DNA of 64,000 nucleotides, taken from the NCBI RefSeq assembly GCF_023223525.1, contig NZ_JALPRX010000093.1, positions 1 through 64,000 of the forward strand, given 5' to 3'. The notes below the pieces were generated by a model. The model saw nothing but the letters and a program-made list of their open reading frames with translations, had not been told where the DNA came from and searched no databases. Within the stretch, counting starts at the first letter, position 1; each line of letters starts with the position of its first letter. The position numbers were made by a program, and so were the translations under genes. The stretch is from Roseomonas acroporae (GTDB taxonomy: Bacteria > Pseudomonadota > Alphaproteobacteria > Acetobacterales > Acetobacteraceae). Below, piece after piece: positions 1 to 8,423 of the stretch.

Positions 1-29
1 GTTCCGGCCTGACCGTATCGGGCCGGAAC
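1..29. terminator. Inverted repeat at window edge
   Basis: A perfect 9-bp inverted repeat (GTTCCGGCC at 1-9, GGCCGGAAC at 21-29) encloses an 11-nt loop. It could form a stable hairpin and may end transcription of a gene lying before the window. No T-run follows it, so termination is inference. Confidence 0.4.
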
Positions 30-51
30 GGCTCCAGCCTTCTGGCTTTTC

Positions 52-95
52 GCGTTTTCGGAGTCGCCGGGTGAGTACACCCGGCTTGAAAATGC
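52..95. repeat. 44-bp nested palindrome, copy A
   Basis: The outer arms are GCGTTTTC (52-59) and GAAAATGC (88-95), with one mismatch. The inner arms are GCCGGGTG (66-73) and CACCCGGC (78-85), perfect, around a 4-nt AGTA loop. Two more copies with the same 44-bp geometry lie at 11711-11754 and 24536-24579. This copy is 160 bp before the acyl-CoA ligase start. What lies upstream is outside the window. Confidence 0.8.
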
Positions 96-125
96 TCTAG
101 CCTGCCGCCGCCGGATGAGCAGACC

Positions 126-183
126 GGCCCGGACGCACGCCGTCCGGGCCAGACCACGCCCGGTGCCCCGCCTCGTCGCGGGG
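126..183. other. Two hairpins upstream of acyl-CoA ligase
   Basis: A perfect 10-bp stem (126-135 with 141-150, 5-nt loop) is followed by a 6-bp GC stem (166-171 with 178-183). Together with the preceding repeats they fill most of the 255-bp leader of the ligase gene. They may be terminators of an upstream unit or leader structure; no RNA family was recognised. Confidence 0.4.
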
Positions 184-255
184 TGACGTGCGCCCTCGGC
201 CACCCCGTGCCGCCGCCCCGCGGCGAGCCGGAACGACCCGGAGAGAACGTATTTC

Positions 256-1779
256 ATGCCCGAGTTCCGCACCGTCTTCGAGCTGTTGCAGGTAGGCGAG
301 GCCGAGCGCCCCGCCATCCGCGCGCCGGAGCGCGCCCCGCTGACCTACGCCGCGCTGCGCGCGCTCGCCGAGCGCACCGTGGCGACGCTGAACGGCTTCG
401 GCATCGGCCGCGGCGACCGGGTGGCGATGGTGCTGCCCAACGGGCCGGAGATGGCGGCCGCCTTCGTCACCGTCGCCGCCGGCGCCACCACCGCGCCGCT
501 CAACCCCGCCTACCGCGCCGAGGAGTTCGAGTTCTACCTGACCGACCTCAAGGCCCGCGCGCTGATCCTGCCGGAAGGCTTCGAGAGCCCGGCGCGCGCG
601 GTGGCCGAGCGCCTCGGCGTGCCGGTGCTGACGCTGGTGCCGGAAACGGAAGCGGGGGCGGGCAGCTTCACGCTGACCGGCGGCACGCCGGGCCGCGCGC
701 TGAACCTCGGCTACGCCGAGCCCGAGGACGTGGCGCTGGTGCTGCACACCTCCGGCACCACGGCGCGGCCGAAGATCGTGCCGCTGACGCAGACCAACGT
801 CACCGCCTCGGCCCGCCACATCGGCGCGACGCTGGAACTCGGCCCGCAGGATGCCTGCCTCAACATCATGCCGCTGTTCCACATCCACGGGCTGATCGCG
901 GCGGTGCTGGCCTCGCTCGGCGCGGGGGGCGCGGTGATCTGCACGCCGGGATTCAACGCGCTGAAGTTCTTCGCCTGGCTCGATGCGGAGCGGCCCACCT
1001 GGTACACGGCGGTGCCGACCATGCACCAGACCATCCTGGCGCGCGCCGAGCGCAACGCCGAGATCATCGCCCGCGCGCCGCTGCGCTTCATCCGCTCCTC
1101 CTCCGCCTCGCTGCCGGCGCAGGCGATGCGCGACATGGAGGCGGCCTTCGGCGCCCCGGTGCTGGAGAGCTACGGCATGACCGAGGCGGCGCACCAGATG
1201 GCCAGCAACCCGCTGCCGCCGCGCCCGCGCAAGCCCGGCATCGTCGGCCTGCCGGCGGGCCCCGAGGTCGCGATCATGGCCGATGACGGCTCCATCCTGC
1301 CGCAGGGCGAGATCGGCGAGGTGGTGATCCGCGGCCCCAACGTGACGCTCGGCTACGAGGCCAACCCGGAGGCCAACGCCAAGGCGTTCCACGACGGCTG
1401 GTTCCGCACGGGCGACCAGGGGATGCTGGACGAGGACGGCTACCTGCAGCTGACGGGGCGGCTCAAGGAACTCATCAAGCGCGGCGGCGAGCAGGTCAGC
1501 CCGCTGGAGGTGGACGGCGTGCTCTCCGAGCACCCGGCCGTGGCGCAGGCGCTGTGCTTCGGCATCCCGCACAAGGTGCTGGGCGAGGAGGTCGGCGCCG
1601 CCGTCGTGCTGCGCGAGGGCATGCAGGCGACGGAGCGCGAGCTGCGCGACCACGTCGCGAAGACGCTGGCCGACTTCAAGGTGCCGCGGAAGGTCGTGTT
1701 CCTGGCCGAGATCCCGAAGGGCGCCACGGGCAAGCTGATGCGAATCGGTCTCGCCGAGAAGCTCGGCGTCACGGCGTGA
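256..1779 (+). CDS. AMP-forming acyl-CoA synthetase (oxalate/fatty-acid CoA ligase type)
   Basis: This 507-residue ANL-superfamily enzyme should activate a carboxylate to an acyl-adenylate and then to a CoA thioester in the cytoplasm. The ATP-binding loop TSGTTARPK lies near residue 164, YGMTEAAHQM near 306, GWFRTGDQG near 381 and PKGATGK with the catalytic Lys near 493. The YGMTEAAHQMASNPLP stretch is like the Pcs60/AAE3 oxalyl-CoA synthetases as I remember them, so oxalate is one possible substrate, but specificity cannot be read from motifs. The length is normal. The ATG at 256 begins the conserved N-terminus. A reductase gene follows 10 bp downstream, suggesting cotranscription. Confidence 0.88.
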   Translation: MPEFRTVFELLQVGEAERPAIRAPERAPLTYAALRALAERTVATLNGFGIGRGDRVAMVLPNGPEMAAAFVTVAAGATTAPLNPAYRAEEFEFYLTDLKARALILPEGFESPARAVAERLGVPVLTLVPETEAGAGSFTLTGGTPGRALNLGYAEPEDVALVLHTSGTTARPKIVPLTQTNVTASARHIGATLELGPQDACLNIMPLFHIHGLIAAVLASLGAGGAVICTPGFNALKFFAWLDAERPTWYTAVPTMHQTILARAERNAEIIARAPLRFIRSSSASLPAQAMRDMEAAFGAPVLESYGMTEAAHQMASNPLPPRPRKPGIVGLPAGPEVAIMADDGSILPQGEIGEVVIRGPNVTLGYEANPEANAKAFHDGWFRTGDQGMLDEDGYLQLTGRLKELIKRGGEQVSPLEVDGVLSEHPAVAQALCFGIPHKVLGEEVGAAVVLREGMQATERELRDHVAKTLADFKVPRKVVFLAEIPKGATGKLMRIGLAEKLGVTA

Positions 1780-1789
1780 GGGCGGCACG

Positions 1790-2773
1790 ATGAGGATCTG
1801 CATCTTCGGCGCCGGCGCGATCGGCGGGCTGATGGGGGCCAAGCTGGCCGCGGCGGGCAAGGCCGAGGTGACGTTCATCGCGCGCGGCCCGCACCTCGCC
1901 GCCATGCAGGCGCACGGCGTGCGCCTGCGCAGCGGCGGCGAGGAGGTCGTGGCGCGGCCGCGCTGCGTCGCGACCGCCGAGGAGGCCGGGCCGCAGGACT
2001 ACGTGGTGGTGACGCTGAAGGCGCACTCGCTGCCGGCGGCGGCCGTGCAGATGCAGCCGCTGCTGGGGCCGGAGACGGCGGTGGTCTCGGCGGTGAACGG
2101 CATCCCGTGGTGGTACTTCTACAAGCTGCCCGGCCCCTACGAGGACCGGCGCGTCGAGAGCGTCGACCCGGGCGGGACGCTGTGGGAACTGCTGCATCCC
2201 TCGCGCGCCATCGGCTGCGTGGTCTACCCGGCGGCCGAGGTGCCCGAGCCGGGCGTGATCGAGCACACCTATGGCGACCGCTTCACCCTGGGCGAGCCGG
2301 ACGGCACCCGCACGCCACGCATCGCGGCGCTCTCCGAGGCGCTGATCGGCGCCGGCTTCAAGGCGCCGGTGCGGCCGCGCATCCGCGACGAGATCTGGGT
2401 GAAGCTCTGGGGCAACCTCACCTTCAACCCGGTCAGCGCGCTGACCGGCGTGACGCTGGACGTGCTGCTGGCCGATCCCGGGCTGCACGAGGTGGCGCGC
2501 GACATGATGCTGGAGGCACAGGAGGTGGGCACGCGGCTCGGCGTCCGCTTCGGCATCGACGTGGACAAGCGCCTGGCCGGCGGCGCCGAGGTGGGTGCGC
2601 ACAAGACCTCGATGCTCCAGGACCTGGAGCGCGGCCGGCCGATGGAGATCGAGGCGCTGCTCGGCTCGGTGGTGGAACTCGCCGATCTCGTCGAGGTGCC
2701 GGTGCCGATCTGCGGGGCGGTGCTGGCGCTGGTGCGGGCGCGGGCGAAGGTGGCGGGCTGCTACCCGCAGTGA
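1790..2773 (+). CDS. 2-dehydropantoate 2-reductase family protein
   Basis: A 327-residue ApbA/PanE-family NAD(P)H oxidoreductase. The Rossmann motif GAGAIGG is at residues 7-13. The family Lys (VTLKAH), the Asn of VNGI and the C-terminal helix DEIWVKLWGNLTFNP with its catalytic Lys are all visible. True PanE makes pantoate for CoA synthesis, but catabolic clusters often carry paralogs acting on other 2-oxo acids. Being 10 bp behind an acyl-CoA ligase favours such a role here, which is inference. The start follows a GAGGG-like ribosome site. Confidence 0.85.
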   Translation: MRICIFGAGAIGGLMGAKLAAAGKAEVTFIARGPHLAAMQAHGVRLRSGGEEVVARPRCVATAEEAGPQDYVVVTLKAHSLPAAAVQMQPLLGPETAVVSAVNGIPWWYFYKLPGPYEDRRVESVDPGGTLWELLHPSRAIGCVVYPAAEVPEPGVIEHTYGDRFTLGEPDGTRTPRIAALSEALIGAGFKAPVRPRIRDEIWVKLWGNLTFNPVSALTGVTLDVLLADPGLHEVARDMMLEAQEVGTRLGVRFGIDVDKRLAGGAEVGAHKTSMLQDLERGRPMEIEALLGSVVELADLVEVPVPICGAVLALVRARAKVAGCYPQ

Positions 2774-2800
2774 CGCCGATGGCGGCGGCCGCGGACCCAA

Positions 2801-2817
2801 CCGGGGCCCCGCCCCGG
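2801..2817 (+). terminator. GC hairpin 28 bp past a stop codon
   Basis: CCGGGG and CCCCGG pair around a CCCCG loop. The same 17-bp string recurs at 59411-59427, again starting exactly 28 bp after the end of a plus-strand gene (murJ). It is probably a factor-dependent terminator or 3' end structure; there is no T-run. Confidence 0.4.
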
Positions 2818-3044
2818 CGCCCGCGCCGGGGGATCACCGGCGGGAGGTGAAGCCCCCTTCCGCAGGACCGGCCGGCCGATCTTCCGCGCGCGTGCGGCAG
2901 CGCCGGGCCGGGCGACCGCGCCCGGCGGCAACGGCCGGTCGAGAGCCGGGATCGCCGCGGGTGGGCCGGAACGACCAGCGGCCCGCCGCGTTGGCAGGGT
3001 ACGCCGGCCCCGCGCGCCCCCCTGAACGATACAAGGAGCATGCC

Positions 3045-3920
3045 ATGACGATCCTCGTCACGGGTAGCACCGGCACGATCGGCGGACGCATCGTGAAGAT
3101 CCTGGCCGATTCGGGCGCTTCGGTGCGCGCCCTGGCACGCAAGCCGGAGGAGGCGGAATTCCCCCCCGGCGTGACGCCGGTAAAGGGCGACCTGCTCGAC
3201 GTCCCGGCGATGCGCGCGGCCCTTTCGGGCGTCGACACGCTGTTCCTGCTGAACGCCGTGGTCCCGGACGAATTGACCCAGGCGCTGGTCACGCTGAGCC
3301 TGGCGCGCGAGGCGGGCATACGCCGCTTCGTCTACTTCTCCGTTCTGCGGGCCGAGCACTTCACCGACGTGCCGCATTTCACCGGCAAGTACACGGTCGA
3401 GCGCATGATCGGGCAGCTCGACCTGCCCGCCACGGTGCTGCGCCCCGCCTACTTCATGCAGAACGACGCCTCGATGAAGGAGGCGATCCTGCACGGCGGC
3501 GTCTATCCGATGCCGGTCGGCGGCGTCGGGGTGCAGATGGTGGATGCGGGCGATATCGCCGCCACGGCGGCGCACGCGCTGCTGCGGCGCGAGCGCTCGG
3601 CCGATCCGCTGCCGCGCGAGGTGATCGAGGTGGCGGGGCCGGAGCCGCTGACCGGCGAGGGGATCGCCGCGATCTGGTCGGCGGCGCTCGGCAGGCCGGT
3701 CCGCTACGGCGGCGACGACCTCGACGCCTTCGAGCAGGCCAGCGCGAAACGTTCGCCCGGCTGGATGGCCTACGACATGCGCTGCATGGTGCGCCGCTTC
3801 CAGCAGGACGGCATGCTGCCCGCGCCCGGCGGCGTGGAGAGGCTGGCCGCGCTGCTCGGCCGCGCGCCGCGCGACTACCGCGACTTCGCGGCGGAGATGG
3901 CGGCCCGCTGGCGCGGCTGA
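3045..3920 (+). CDS. NmrA-like NAD(P)-binding protein
   Basis: A 291-residue atypical short-chain dehydrogenase. The N-terminus has the Rossmann motif GSTGTIGG at residues 6-13, followed by FVYFSVL and FTGKYTVERM, where the SDR catalytic region would lie. The family includes NAD(P)H-quinone and azobenzene reductases (QorB/AzoB type) and NADP-sensing regulators. No substrate can be assigned. The ATG at 3045 was chosen because the upstream in-frame sequence is not protein-like and an AAGGAG ribosome site (3033-3038) precedes it. The 271-bp gap upstream holds GC hairpins only. Confidence 0.82.
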   Translation: MTILVTGSTGTIGGRIVKILADSGASVRALARKPEEAEFPPGVTPVKGDLLDVPAMRAALSGVDTLFLLNAVVPDELTQALVTLSLAREAGIRRFVYFSVLRAEHFTDVPHFTGKYTVERMIGQLDLPATVLRPAYFMQNDASMKEAILHGGVYPMPVGGVGVQMVDAGDIAATAAHALLRRERSADPLPREVIEVAGPEPLTGEGIAAIWSAALGRPVRYGGDDLDAFEQASAKRSPGWMAYDMRCMVRRFQQDGMLPAPGGVERLAALLGRAPRDYRDFAAEMAARWRG

Positions 3921-3923
3921 ACC

Positions 3924-3951
3924 GGGCGGGGCGCGCCGACGCGCCCCGCCC
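3924..3951. terminator. Bidirectional terminator between convergent genes
   Basis: A perfect 12-bp stem (3924-3935 with 3940-3951) with a 4-nt CCGA loop lies 3 bp after the NmrA stop and 21 bp past the cellulase stop. The stem is followed by TTCCCCC on the plus strand. It sits where both convergent genes need to end. Confidence 0.75.
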
Positions 3952-3972
3952 TTCCCCCGGAAGGCCGTTCCC

Positions 3973-6483
3973 TCAGAAGAACAGCTCCACGCTGCCCGCC
4001 GCGTAGTTGCCGCTGGCCTGGAAGCCGAAGCCGGCATCGGCGTTGGCGCCCAGCGCGCCGTTCCAGGCGGCGTTGCCGATCACGTAGGTGTCGCCGTTGT
4101 GCGACAGGATCTCGGCGTTCCAGATGTTGGTGATCGTGTAGGCCATGTGCAGGGTCAGGTGCCATTCCTGCACGCCGCTGCCGCCGTTGTGCACGCCGAC
4201 ATTGGCGGTGAAGCCGTCGCCCCAGACGCTGCCGGTGGCGAAGCTGCCCTGCAGCCCGCCGGAGGGCGTCGTCGGCGTGGTGGGGGTCGTCGGCGTGGTG
4301 GGCTCGGTCGGCGTGGTGGGTGTTGTGGGGGTGGTCGGTGTTGTGGGGGTGGTCGGCGTGGACGCCCCGTCGTCGTCGAGGATGGTGGCGGTGCCGGTGC
4401 CGGTCGTGATGGTCGCGCCGTGCGGGTTGGACAGAACCAGCGAGAAGGTCTCGTCCACCTCGTCCGCGGTGTCGCCGAGGATGGTGACGCCGATCGTCTT
4501 GCTCCGCTCGCCCGGCGCGAAGGTCAGGGTGCCGGCGATCGCCGTGAAGTCGTCGGCGCCCGCGGTGCCCGGCTCGGTGTGGTAGTCCACCGTGACGGTC
4601 CCCATCGCGGCCGTGGAAAGCGAGACGGTGAACATGGCGAGCTTGGCGCTGGCGCCGGTGCCCGTGTTCTCGCCCAGGTCGAACATGATGGGCTGCAGCG
4701 CCGCCACCTTGCCGGTGTTCACGGTGCTCCAGTCGTCCTGGAGGATGCCGCCCGTGTCGCCGGAATCGGGGTTCCAGGACCACCAGGTCCAGCTCGGCCC
4801 CTCCTCTCCCGCCGGGATGTCGGTCGTGCCGTTGCCGTCGAGGTCGCCCGCGAGGTAGGCGGTGATCTTCTGCAGCCAGGCGAGGTCCTTGGGATCGGTC
4901 AGCTTGCTGCCCAGCTCGCCGACATAGACCGGCGCGATGTCCTGCTTGTAGATGTAGCCCCACATCTGGTCGAACTTCGCCGGCAGGTTGTTCGGGAAGT
5001 CGGCGGTGTTGAACCAGGGCTGGCTGTAGATCGAGTTCGGGTAGTCGTGCACCGAGTAGACGAGGTGGCCGGGCGCGTTCAACACGATCGGGTCGTCCCT
5101 GACGCCCATCAGGTTGCCGCCCCACCAGTAGTTGTTGCCCTGGTAGTCGGAGACTCCCTCGACGAAGATCAGCCAGTTCGGGTTGGCGGCGAGCGCGACG
5201 TTGCCAGCCTTCTCGGCCGCCGCCGTCCAGTCGTTCACGCCGTTGCCGCCCCAGACGCCGTTGTAGGGCTCGTTGTGCAGGTCGGCGCCGATCACCGTCG
5301 AGTTGCCGGCGTAGCGCGCGGCGAGCATCGCCCAGTCCGACACCCACTGCCCCTCGGAATGCTGCGCGTCGTACCACAGGCCGTTCTCGGAGGTGCCGGC
5401 GCCGGCGCTGCTACGGTGGTGGTCGAGGATGATGCGCAGGCCGATCTCGCCGGCATACTCGACGATCCGGTCCATGATCTGCAGGCCGGTGAGGCCCTGC
5501 AGGTCGGGGTTCTTGCCGAAGTCGATGCCGTTCGGCGTGCCCGTGTTGTGCAGCAGGTCGGTGGAGAAGGGCAGGCGGATGGTGTTGAAGCCGAGCTGGA
5601 CCATCTGGTCCATCATCGTCTTGTAGCCCTGCGCCCAGAGCCCGTGCGGCGCGTAGTTCGTGGATTCCAGCCCGAACCAGTTGACGCCGGCGATCCGCAC
5701 GACCTGGCCGGCCTCGTCGAGGATCTGGTTGCCGCTGGTGTGGAAGAAGCCGACCGCGCCGGTGCCGCCGGTCGTGACGGGATTGCCTTCCGCCACCGAG
5801 ACGCTGTCGACGCTGAGGGTCGGCAGCGGCGCCGCGTCGTCGTTGACGATGGTGCCGGTGGCCGTCGCCCGGCCCAGCGTGGCGCCGCCCGGCGCGGAGA
5901 GGGCCAGGGTGAGGGTCTCGTTCGCCTCGTAGGCGGTGTCGCCGTTGATCGTGACCGAGACCGCCTTGCTCGTCTCGCCCGCCGCGAAGGTCAGGTCCCC
6001 CGCCGCCGCCACGTAGTCGCTGCCCGCCTGCGCCGTGCCGTCCGCCGTGGCGTAGTGCACCGTCACCGCCGAGGCCGACGCCTTGTCCAGCGTGACCGCG
6101 AAGGTCAGCACCCTGGTGCCGGCATCCCCTTCCGTCACCGAGGCGTCGGTCACGCTGAGGGCGGGCAGGCTCGGCGTGACGGTGCCGCCGCCGCCCAGGG
6201 CGAGGCCCGAGATGTCGGTGTCCGTCCCCGTGGTGGCGGCCTGGAAGCCGAAGCTCGCGGACTGGCCCGCGGCGAGCTTCGAATTCCAGGACAGGGAGCG
6301 CACCACGTAATGGCCGCCCACGCTGCTGACGATCTCGGCGCCCCAGATGCTGGTGATCGCGAAGGGTGCGTCGAATTCGGCGGTCCAGCCGTCCAGCCCC
6401 GTCCCGTCGGCGGTCACGGCGACGTTGCCGACCAGACCGTTGTTCCATTTGCTCTGCAGCGAGTACTGCGCCGTACCGGCCAT
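3973..6483 (-). CDS. Multidomain GH5 cellulase with CBM2 and Calx-beta domains
   Basis: This 836-residue endoglucanase-type protein has CBM2-like domains at about 1-97 and 741-836, a Calx-beta domain at about 105-215, a GH5 catalytic domain at about 240-610 and a Thr-Pro linker at 709-740. GH5 residues are clear: HNEP with acid/base Glu405 and GELGS with nucleophile Glu523. The half-domain LSVDSVSVAEGN lies just before GH5 and its continuation LAMFTVSLS just after, so GH5 appears inserted within a second Calx-beta fold. No Sec or Tat signal is present: the first residues are already CBM2. Type I secretion is therefore plausible. The ATG at 6483 follows a GGAGAGG site. It is probably a cellulose- or exopolysaccharide-modifying secreted enzyme. 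Confidence 0.9.
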   Translation of the reverse strand: MAGTAQYSLQSKWNNGLVGNVAVTADGTGLDGWTAEFDAPFAITSIWGAEIVSSVGGHYVVRSLSWNSKLAAGQSASFGFQAATTGTDTDISGLALGGGGTVTPSLPALSVTDASVTEGDAGTRVLTFAVTLDKASASAVTVHYATADGTAQAGSDYVAAAGDLTFAAGETSKAVSVTINGDTAYEANETLTLALSAPGGATLGRATATGTIVNDDAAPLPTLSVDSVSVAEGNPVTTGGTGAVGFFHTSGNQILDEAGQVVRIAGVNWFGLESTNYAPHGLWAQGYKTMMDQMVQLGFNTIRLPFSTDLLHNTGTPNGIDFGKNPDLQGLTGLQIMDRIVEYAGEIGLRIILDHHRSSAGAGTSENGLWYDAQHSEGQWVSDWAMLAARYAGNSTVIGADLHNEPYNGVWGGNGVNDWTAAAEKAGNVALAANPNWLIFVEGVSDYQGNNYWWGGNLMGVRDDPIVLNAPGHLVYSVHDYPNSIYSQPWFNTADFPNNLPAKFDQMWGYIYKQDIAPVYVGELGSKLTDPKDLAWLQKITAYLAGDLDGNGTTDIPAGEEGPSWTWWSWNPDSGDTGGILQDDWSTVNTGKVAALQPIMFDLGENTGTGASAKLAMFTVSLSTAAMGTVTVDYHTEPGTAGADDFTAIAGTLTFAPGERSKTIGVTILGDTADEVDETFSLVLSNPHGATITTGTGTATILDDDGASTPTTPTTPTTPTTPTTPTEPTTPTTPTTPTTPSGGLQGSFATGSVWGDGFTANVGVHNGGSGVQEWHLTLHMAYTITNIWNAEILSHNGDTYVIGNAAWNGALGANADAGFGFQASGNYAAGSVELFF
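4264..4359 (-). repeat. In-frame Thr-Pro linker repeat
   Basis: The 96 nt encode 32 residues made of TPT/TPTEPT units, from a 9-nt codon pattern with small silent changes. This is a typical flexible linker between a catalytic region and a C-terminal carbohydrate-binding module. Unit number is likely to vary between strains (inference). Confidence 0.85.
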
Positions 6484-6642
6484 GCATCCTCTCCTCGGCC
6501 GCGACCCCGCATGCCGGGGACGGCAGGACGGTACGGCCAGTGCGATCGGTGCCGTGCCCCGCCCCATCGCGCGGCACGGACCACCGCCGTTGCGGAACCC
6601 CCAGAGGCATCCTGCCCACCCGACGGTTGTTGTTTCATAGCA

Positions 6643-6681
6643 CGGAATTGATATTTGTAAAAAAGACGTTTCGATTCCACC
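6643..6681. promoter_or_regulatory. AT-rich element upstream of the cellulase
   Basis: This is one of the most AT-rich stretches in the window, 160 bp before the cellulase ATG. Its ends read CGGAATTGAT and TCGATTCCACC, forming an imperfect inverted repeat around a T/A-rich centre. A closely related element (63151-63186, opposite orientation relative to the gene) lies 162 bp before the SGNH/MBOAT operon. It is probably a regulator site or upstream promoter element. The rest of the 6484-6891 gap shows no gene. Confidence 0.5.
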
Positions 6682-6891
6682 GCAGATTGTGCCGGCCCGC
6701 TGGCCTGGGCGGGGCGTGACGGATCGGGGCGATGGGATGATCCTGCGGCCGCACCCGGGCGTGCCCCGATGCGGGGTCCCCCGCGGAAGACGCTGTCGGG
6801 GGCGGGCGACGGGGGCGGCGGTCGCCGCCGCGATCCCGTCCCGGTCCGGGAAGAACGCCGATCCCTGTCGGCCAAACCAAGGGAATGCCAC

Positions 6892-7473
6892 ATGCGACGC
6901 CTCCTGCCCGCCCTCCTCGCCTGCACCCTGCCGCTCGTGGCCTGCGCGCTGCCGCCCGCCCCGCCCACCGCCGCGCTGCCGCCCGACGCGGTGAGCGGCG
7001 CCGGCGACCCGACCCGGATGGCGATCCTGAACACCGCCTATGCCTTCGGCACCCCGGCCGTGCTGTCCGGCCAGCCCGGCGAGGCCGCGCGCGCCGTGGC
7101 GCAGGTCGAGTACCTCGCCGGGGAACTGGCCAGCGGTCCGCGCTGGATCCGCTTCCGTGGCATCGTCGCGCCGCAGATGCAGGGGGCGCAGGCGGAATTG
7201 CGGCAGGTGCTGGGCGTGGCCCCCGGCGCGCCGCCGCAGGCGGTGGTCGACTCGCTCTATGCCGCCAGCCGGGCGCTGCGCGCCGGGGACCGTGCCGGGG
7301 CGGAGCAGGCGCTGCGCCCCGACCTGTTCCCCGCGGGCGGCGCCGCGACCCTGGCGCGTCTCTCGGCCCTGCCGCCCCTCCCGCGCACCCGGGCCGCGAC
7401 GGTGCTGGCGCAGGAGGAGTTGCAGCGCGACGACCTTTCCGGCATGCGCGGCCGCCCCGGCGGCAGCTTCTGA
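6892..7473 (+). CDS. Tandem lipoprotein family, member 1
   Basis: A 193-residue protein of unrecognised function. It starts MRRLLPALLACTLPLVAC, a lipoprotein signal with lipobox LVAC at about residues 15-18. The mature part is helical and Ala-rich. Its conserved blocks are GAGDPTRMAIL, YAFGTPA, AQVEYLAGEL, LGVAPGAPPQAVVDSLYAA, AGDRAGAEQAL and LFPAGGAATLARLSALPPLP. All recur in the two following genes, so these are tandem paralogs. The ATG at 6892 directly begins the signal peptide; upstream in-frame codons look non-coding. It should be anchored in the outer or inner membrane facing the periplasm. No catalytic motif is visible. Confidence 0.82.
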   Translation: MRRLLPALLACTLPLVACALPPAPPTAALPPDAVSGAGDPTRMAILNTAYAFGTPAVLSGQPGEAARAVAQVEYLAGELASGPRWIRFRGIVAPQMQGAQAELRQVLGVAPGAPPQAVVDSLYAASRALRAGDRAGAEQALRPDLFPAGGAATLARLSALPPLPRTRAATVLAQEELQRDDLSGMRGRPGGSF

Positions 7474-7666
7474 CGCGAGGCCGGCCGCCCGGCGCCGGTG
7501 GAAGGGCCGGCGCCGTCCGCCGGCCGCGCGGCACCGGTCCCGCCGCGCCTTGCAGGCCTGAGGGCCGGCACCAAGTGCCACCCCGGGCCGCCGGGGCCGG
7601 GACGCGCATCCCGCCGGTCCCCGCCCCCGGACCGCCCCCACGCCCGCCTTCCGCGGTTGCCCCCCT

Positions 7667-7705
7667 GGGCCGCCCCCTTGGGCCGCCCCCTTGGGCCGCC
7701 CCCTT
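7667..7705. repeat. 13-bp minisatellite, three units
   Basis: The unit GGGCCGCCCCCTT is repeated exactly three times, with partial units on both sides. It lies in the 332-bp gap between lipoproteins 1 and 2. Apart from this repeat and the next one, the gap (7474-7805) shows no gene or promoter. Confidence 0.85.
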
Positions 7706-7764
7706 GGGGGACATACCCCGGGCCGCCCCCCGGAGGTGCGCCCCCCGCGGGCAGGCGGTGGCCG

Positions 7765-7794
7765 GCGGTCACGCAACGGGCAGTCACGCAACGG
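7765..7794. repeat. 15-bp direct repeat before lipoprotein 2
   Basis: GCGGTCACGCAACGG is followed directly by GCAGTCACGCAACGG, then GAGG. The second unit runs into the ribosome site of the next gene, so the duplication reaches its translation start region. Confidence 0.8.
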
Positions 7795-7805
7795 GAGGAT
7801 GTACC

Positions 7806-8423
7806 TTGCCAGCCCCGCTATCCCGCCAGCATCCCGCGGCCTGCCTGCTGCTGCTCCTGATCGGCTGCGCCGCAGGCGGCAACGCCGAGTACGCCGTGCT
7901 GCCGCCGGATGCCCGGATCGGCGCCGGCGATCCGGCGCGCGGCGCCATCCTGTCCACCGCCTACGGCTTCGGCACGCCGGCCAGCGTGGCCGGCAACCCG
8001 GCGGAGGCGGCGCGCCTCGCGGCGCAGCTCGAATATCTCGCCACGGAGATCCCGGACGGTGCCCGCTGGCGCGAATTCTCGCCGCTGGCCGGCCTGGAGC
8101 TGCGCCAGGCCCGGGCCGAGATGCGCCAGGCCCTCGGCATCGCGCCGGGTGCGCCGCCCCAGGCCGTGATCGACGCGCTGTACGCCGCCGCCGCGCGCCT
8201 GCGGGTCGGCGACGCGGCCGGGGCGGCGCGGGCTCTCGCGGTGCCCGGCGTGTTCCCCGCCGGCGAGGCCACGCTGGCCCGGCTCTCGGCGCTGCCGACG
8301 CTGCCGCGCAGCGCCCACGCCACGGCGCTGGCCGAGGCGGAGTTGCGCCGCATGGACCAGAACGACCACAACGGCGGCGGCGGGGGTGGCGGCGGGGGCG
8401 GGGGCGGCGGCCGCGGCGCCTGA
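7806..8423 (+). CDS. Tandem lipoprotein family, member 2 (TTG start)
   Basis: A 205-residue paralog of the flanking genes. The signal LLLLLIGC contains the lipobox. The same blocks follow: IGAGDPARGAIL, YGFGTPA, AQLEYLATEI, LGIAPGAPPQAVIDALYAA and VFPAGEATLARLSALPTLP. It ends in a Gly-rich tail (about 13 Gly after NDHN), absent from the others. The only sensible start is the TTG at 7806, preceded by GGGAGG at 7793-7798. The nearby ATG at 7799 is in another frame. Function is unknown; the family role must be periplasmic. Confidence 0.75.
   Translation: MPAPLSRQHPAACLLLLLIGCAAGGNAEYAVLPPDARIGAGDPARGAILSTAYGFGTPASVAGNPAEAARLAAQLEYLATEIPDGARWREFSPLAGLELRQARAEMRQALGIAPGAPPQAVIDALYAAAARLRVGDAAGAARALAVPGVFPAGEATLARLSALPTLPRSAHATALAEAELRRMDQNDHNGGGGGGGGGGGGGRGA

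Noticed and set aside
97-1905. 602-residue open frame on the minus strand over the acyl-CoA ligase
   Set aside because: His/Arg/Ala-rich text with no domain, antisense to a clear gene; a G+C artefact. The same holds for many long antisense frames, such as 4099-6651, 15594-18365 and 59874-63035.
7799-7801. ATG at 7799 as the start of lipoprotein 2
   Set aside because: Out of frame with the lipobox and conserved core; the TTG at 7806 is in frame with a good ribosome site.
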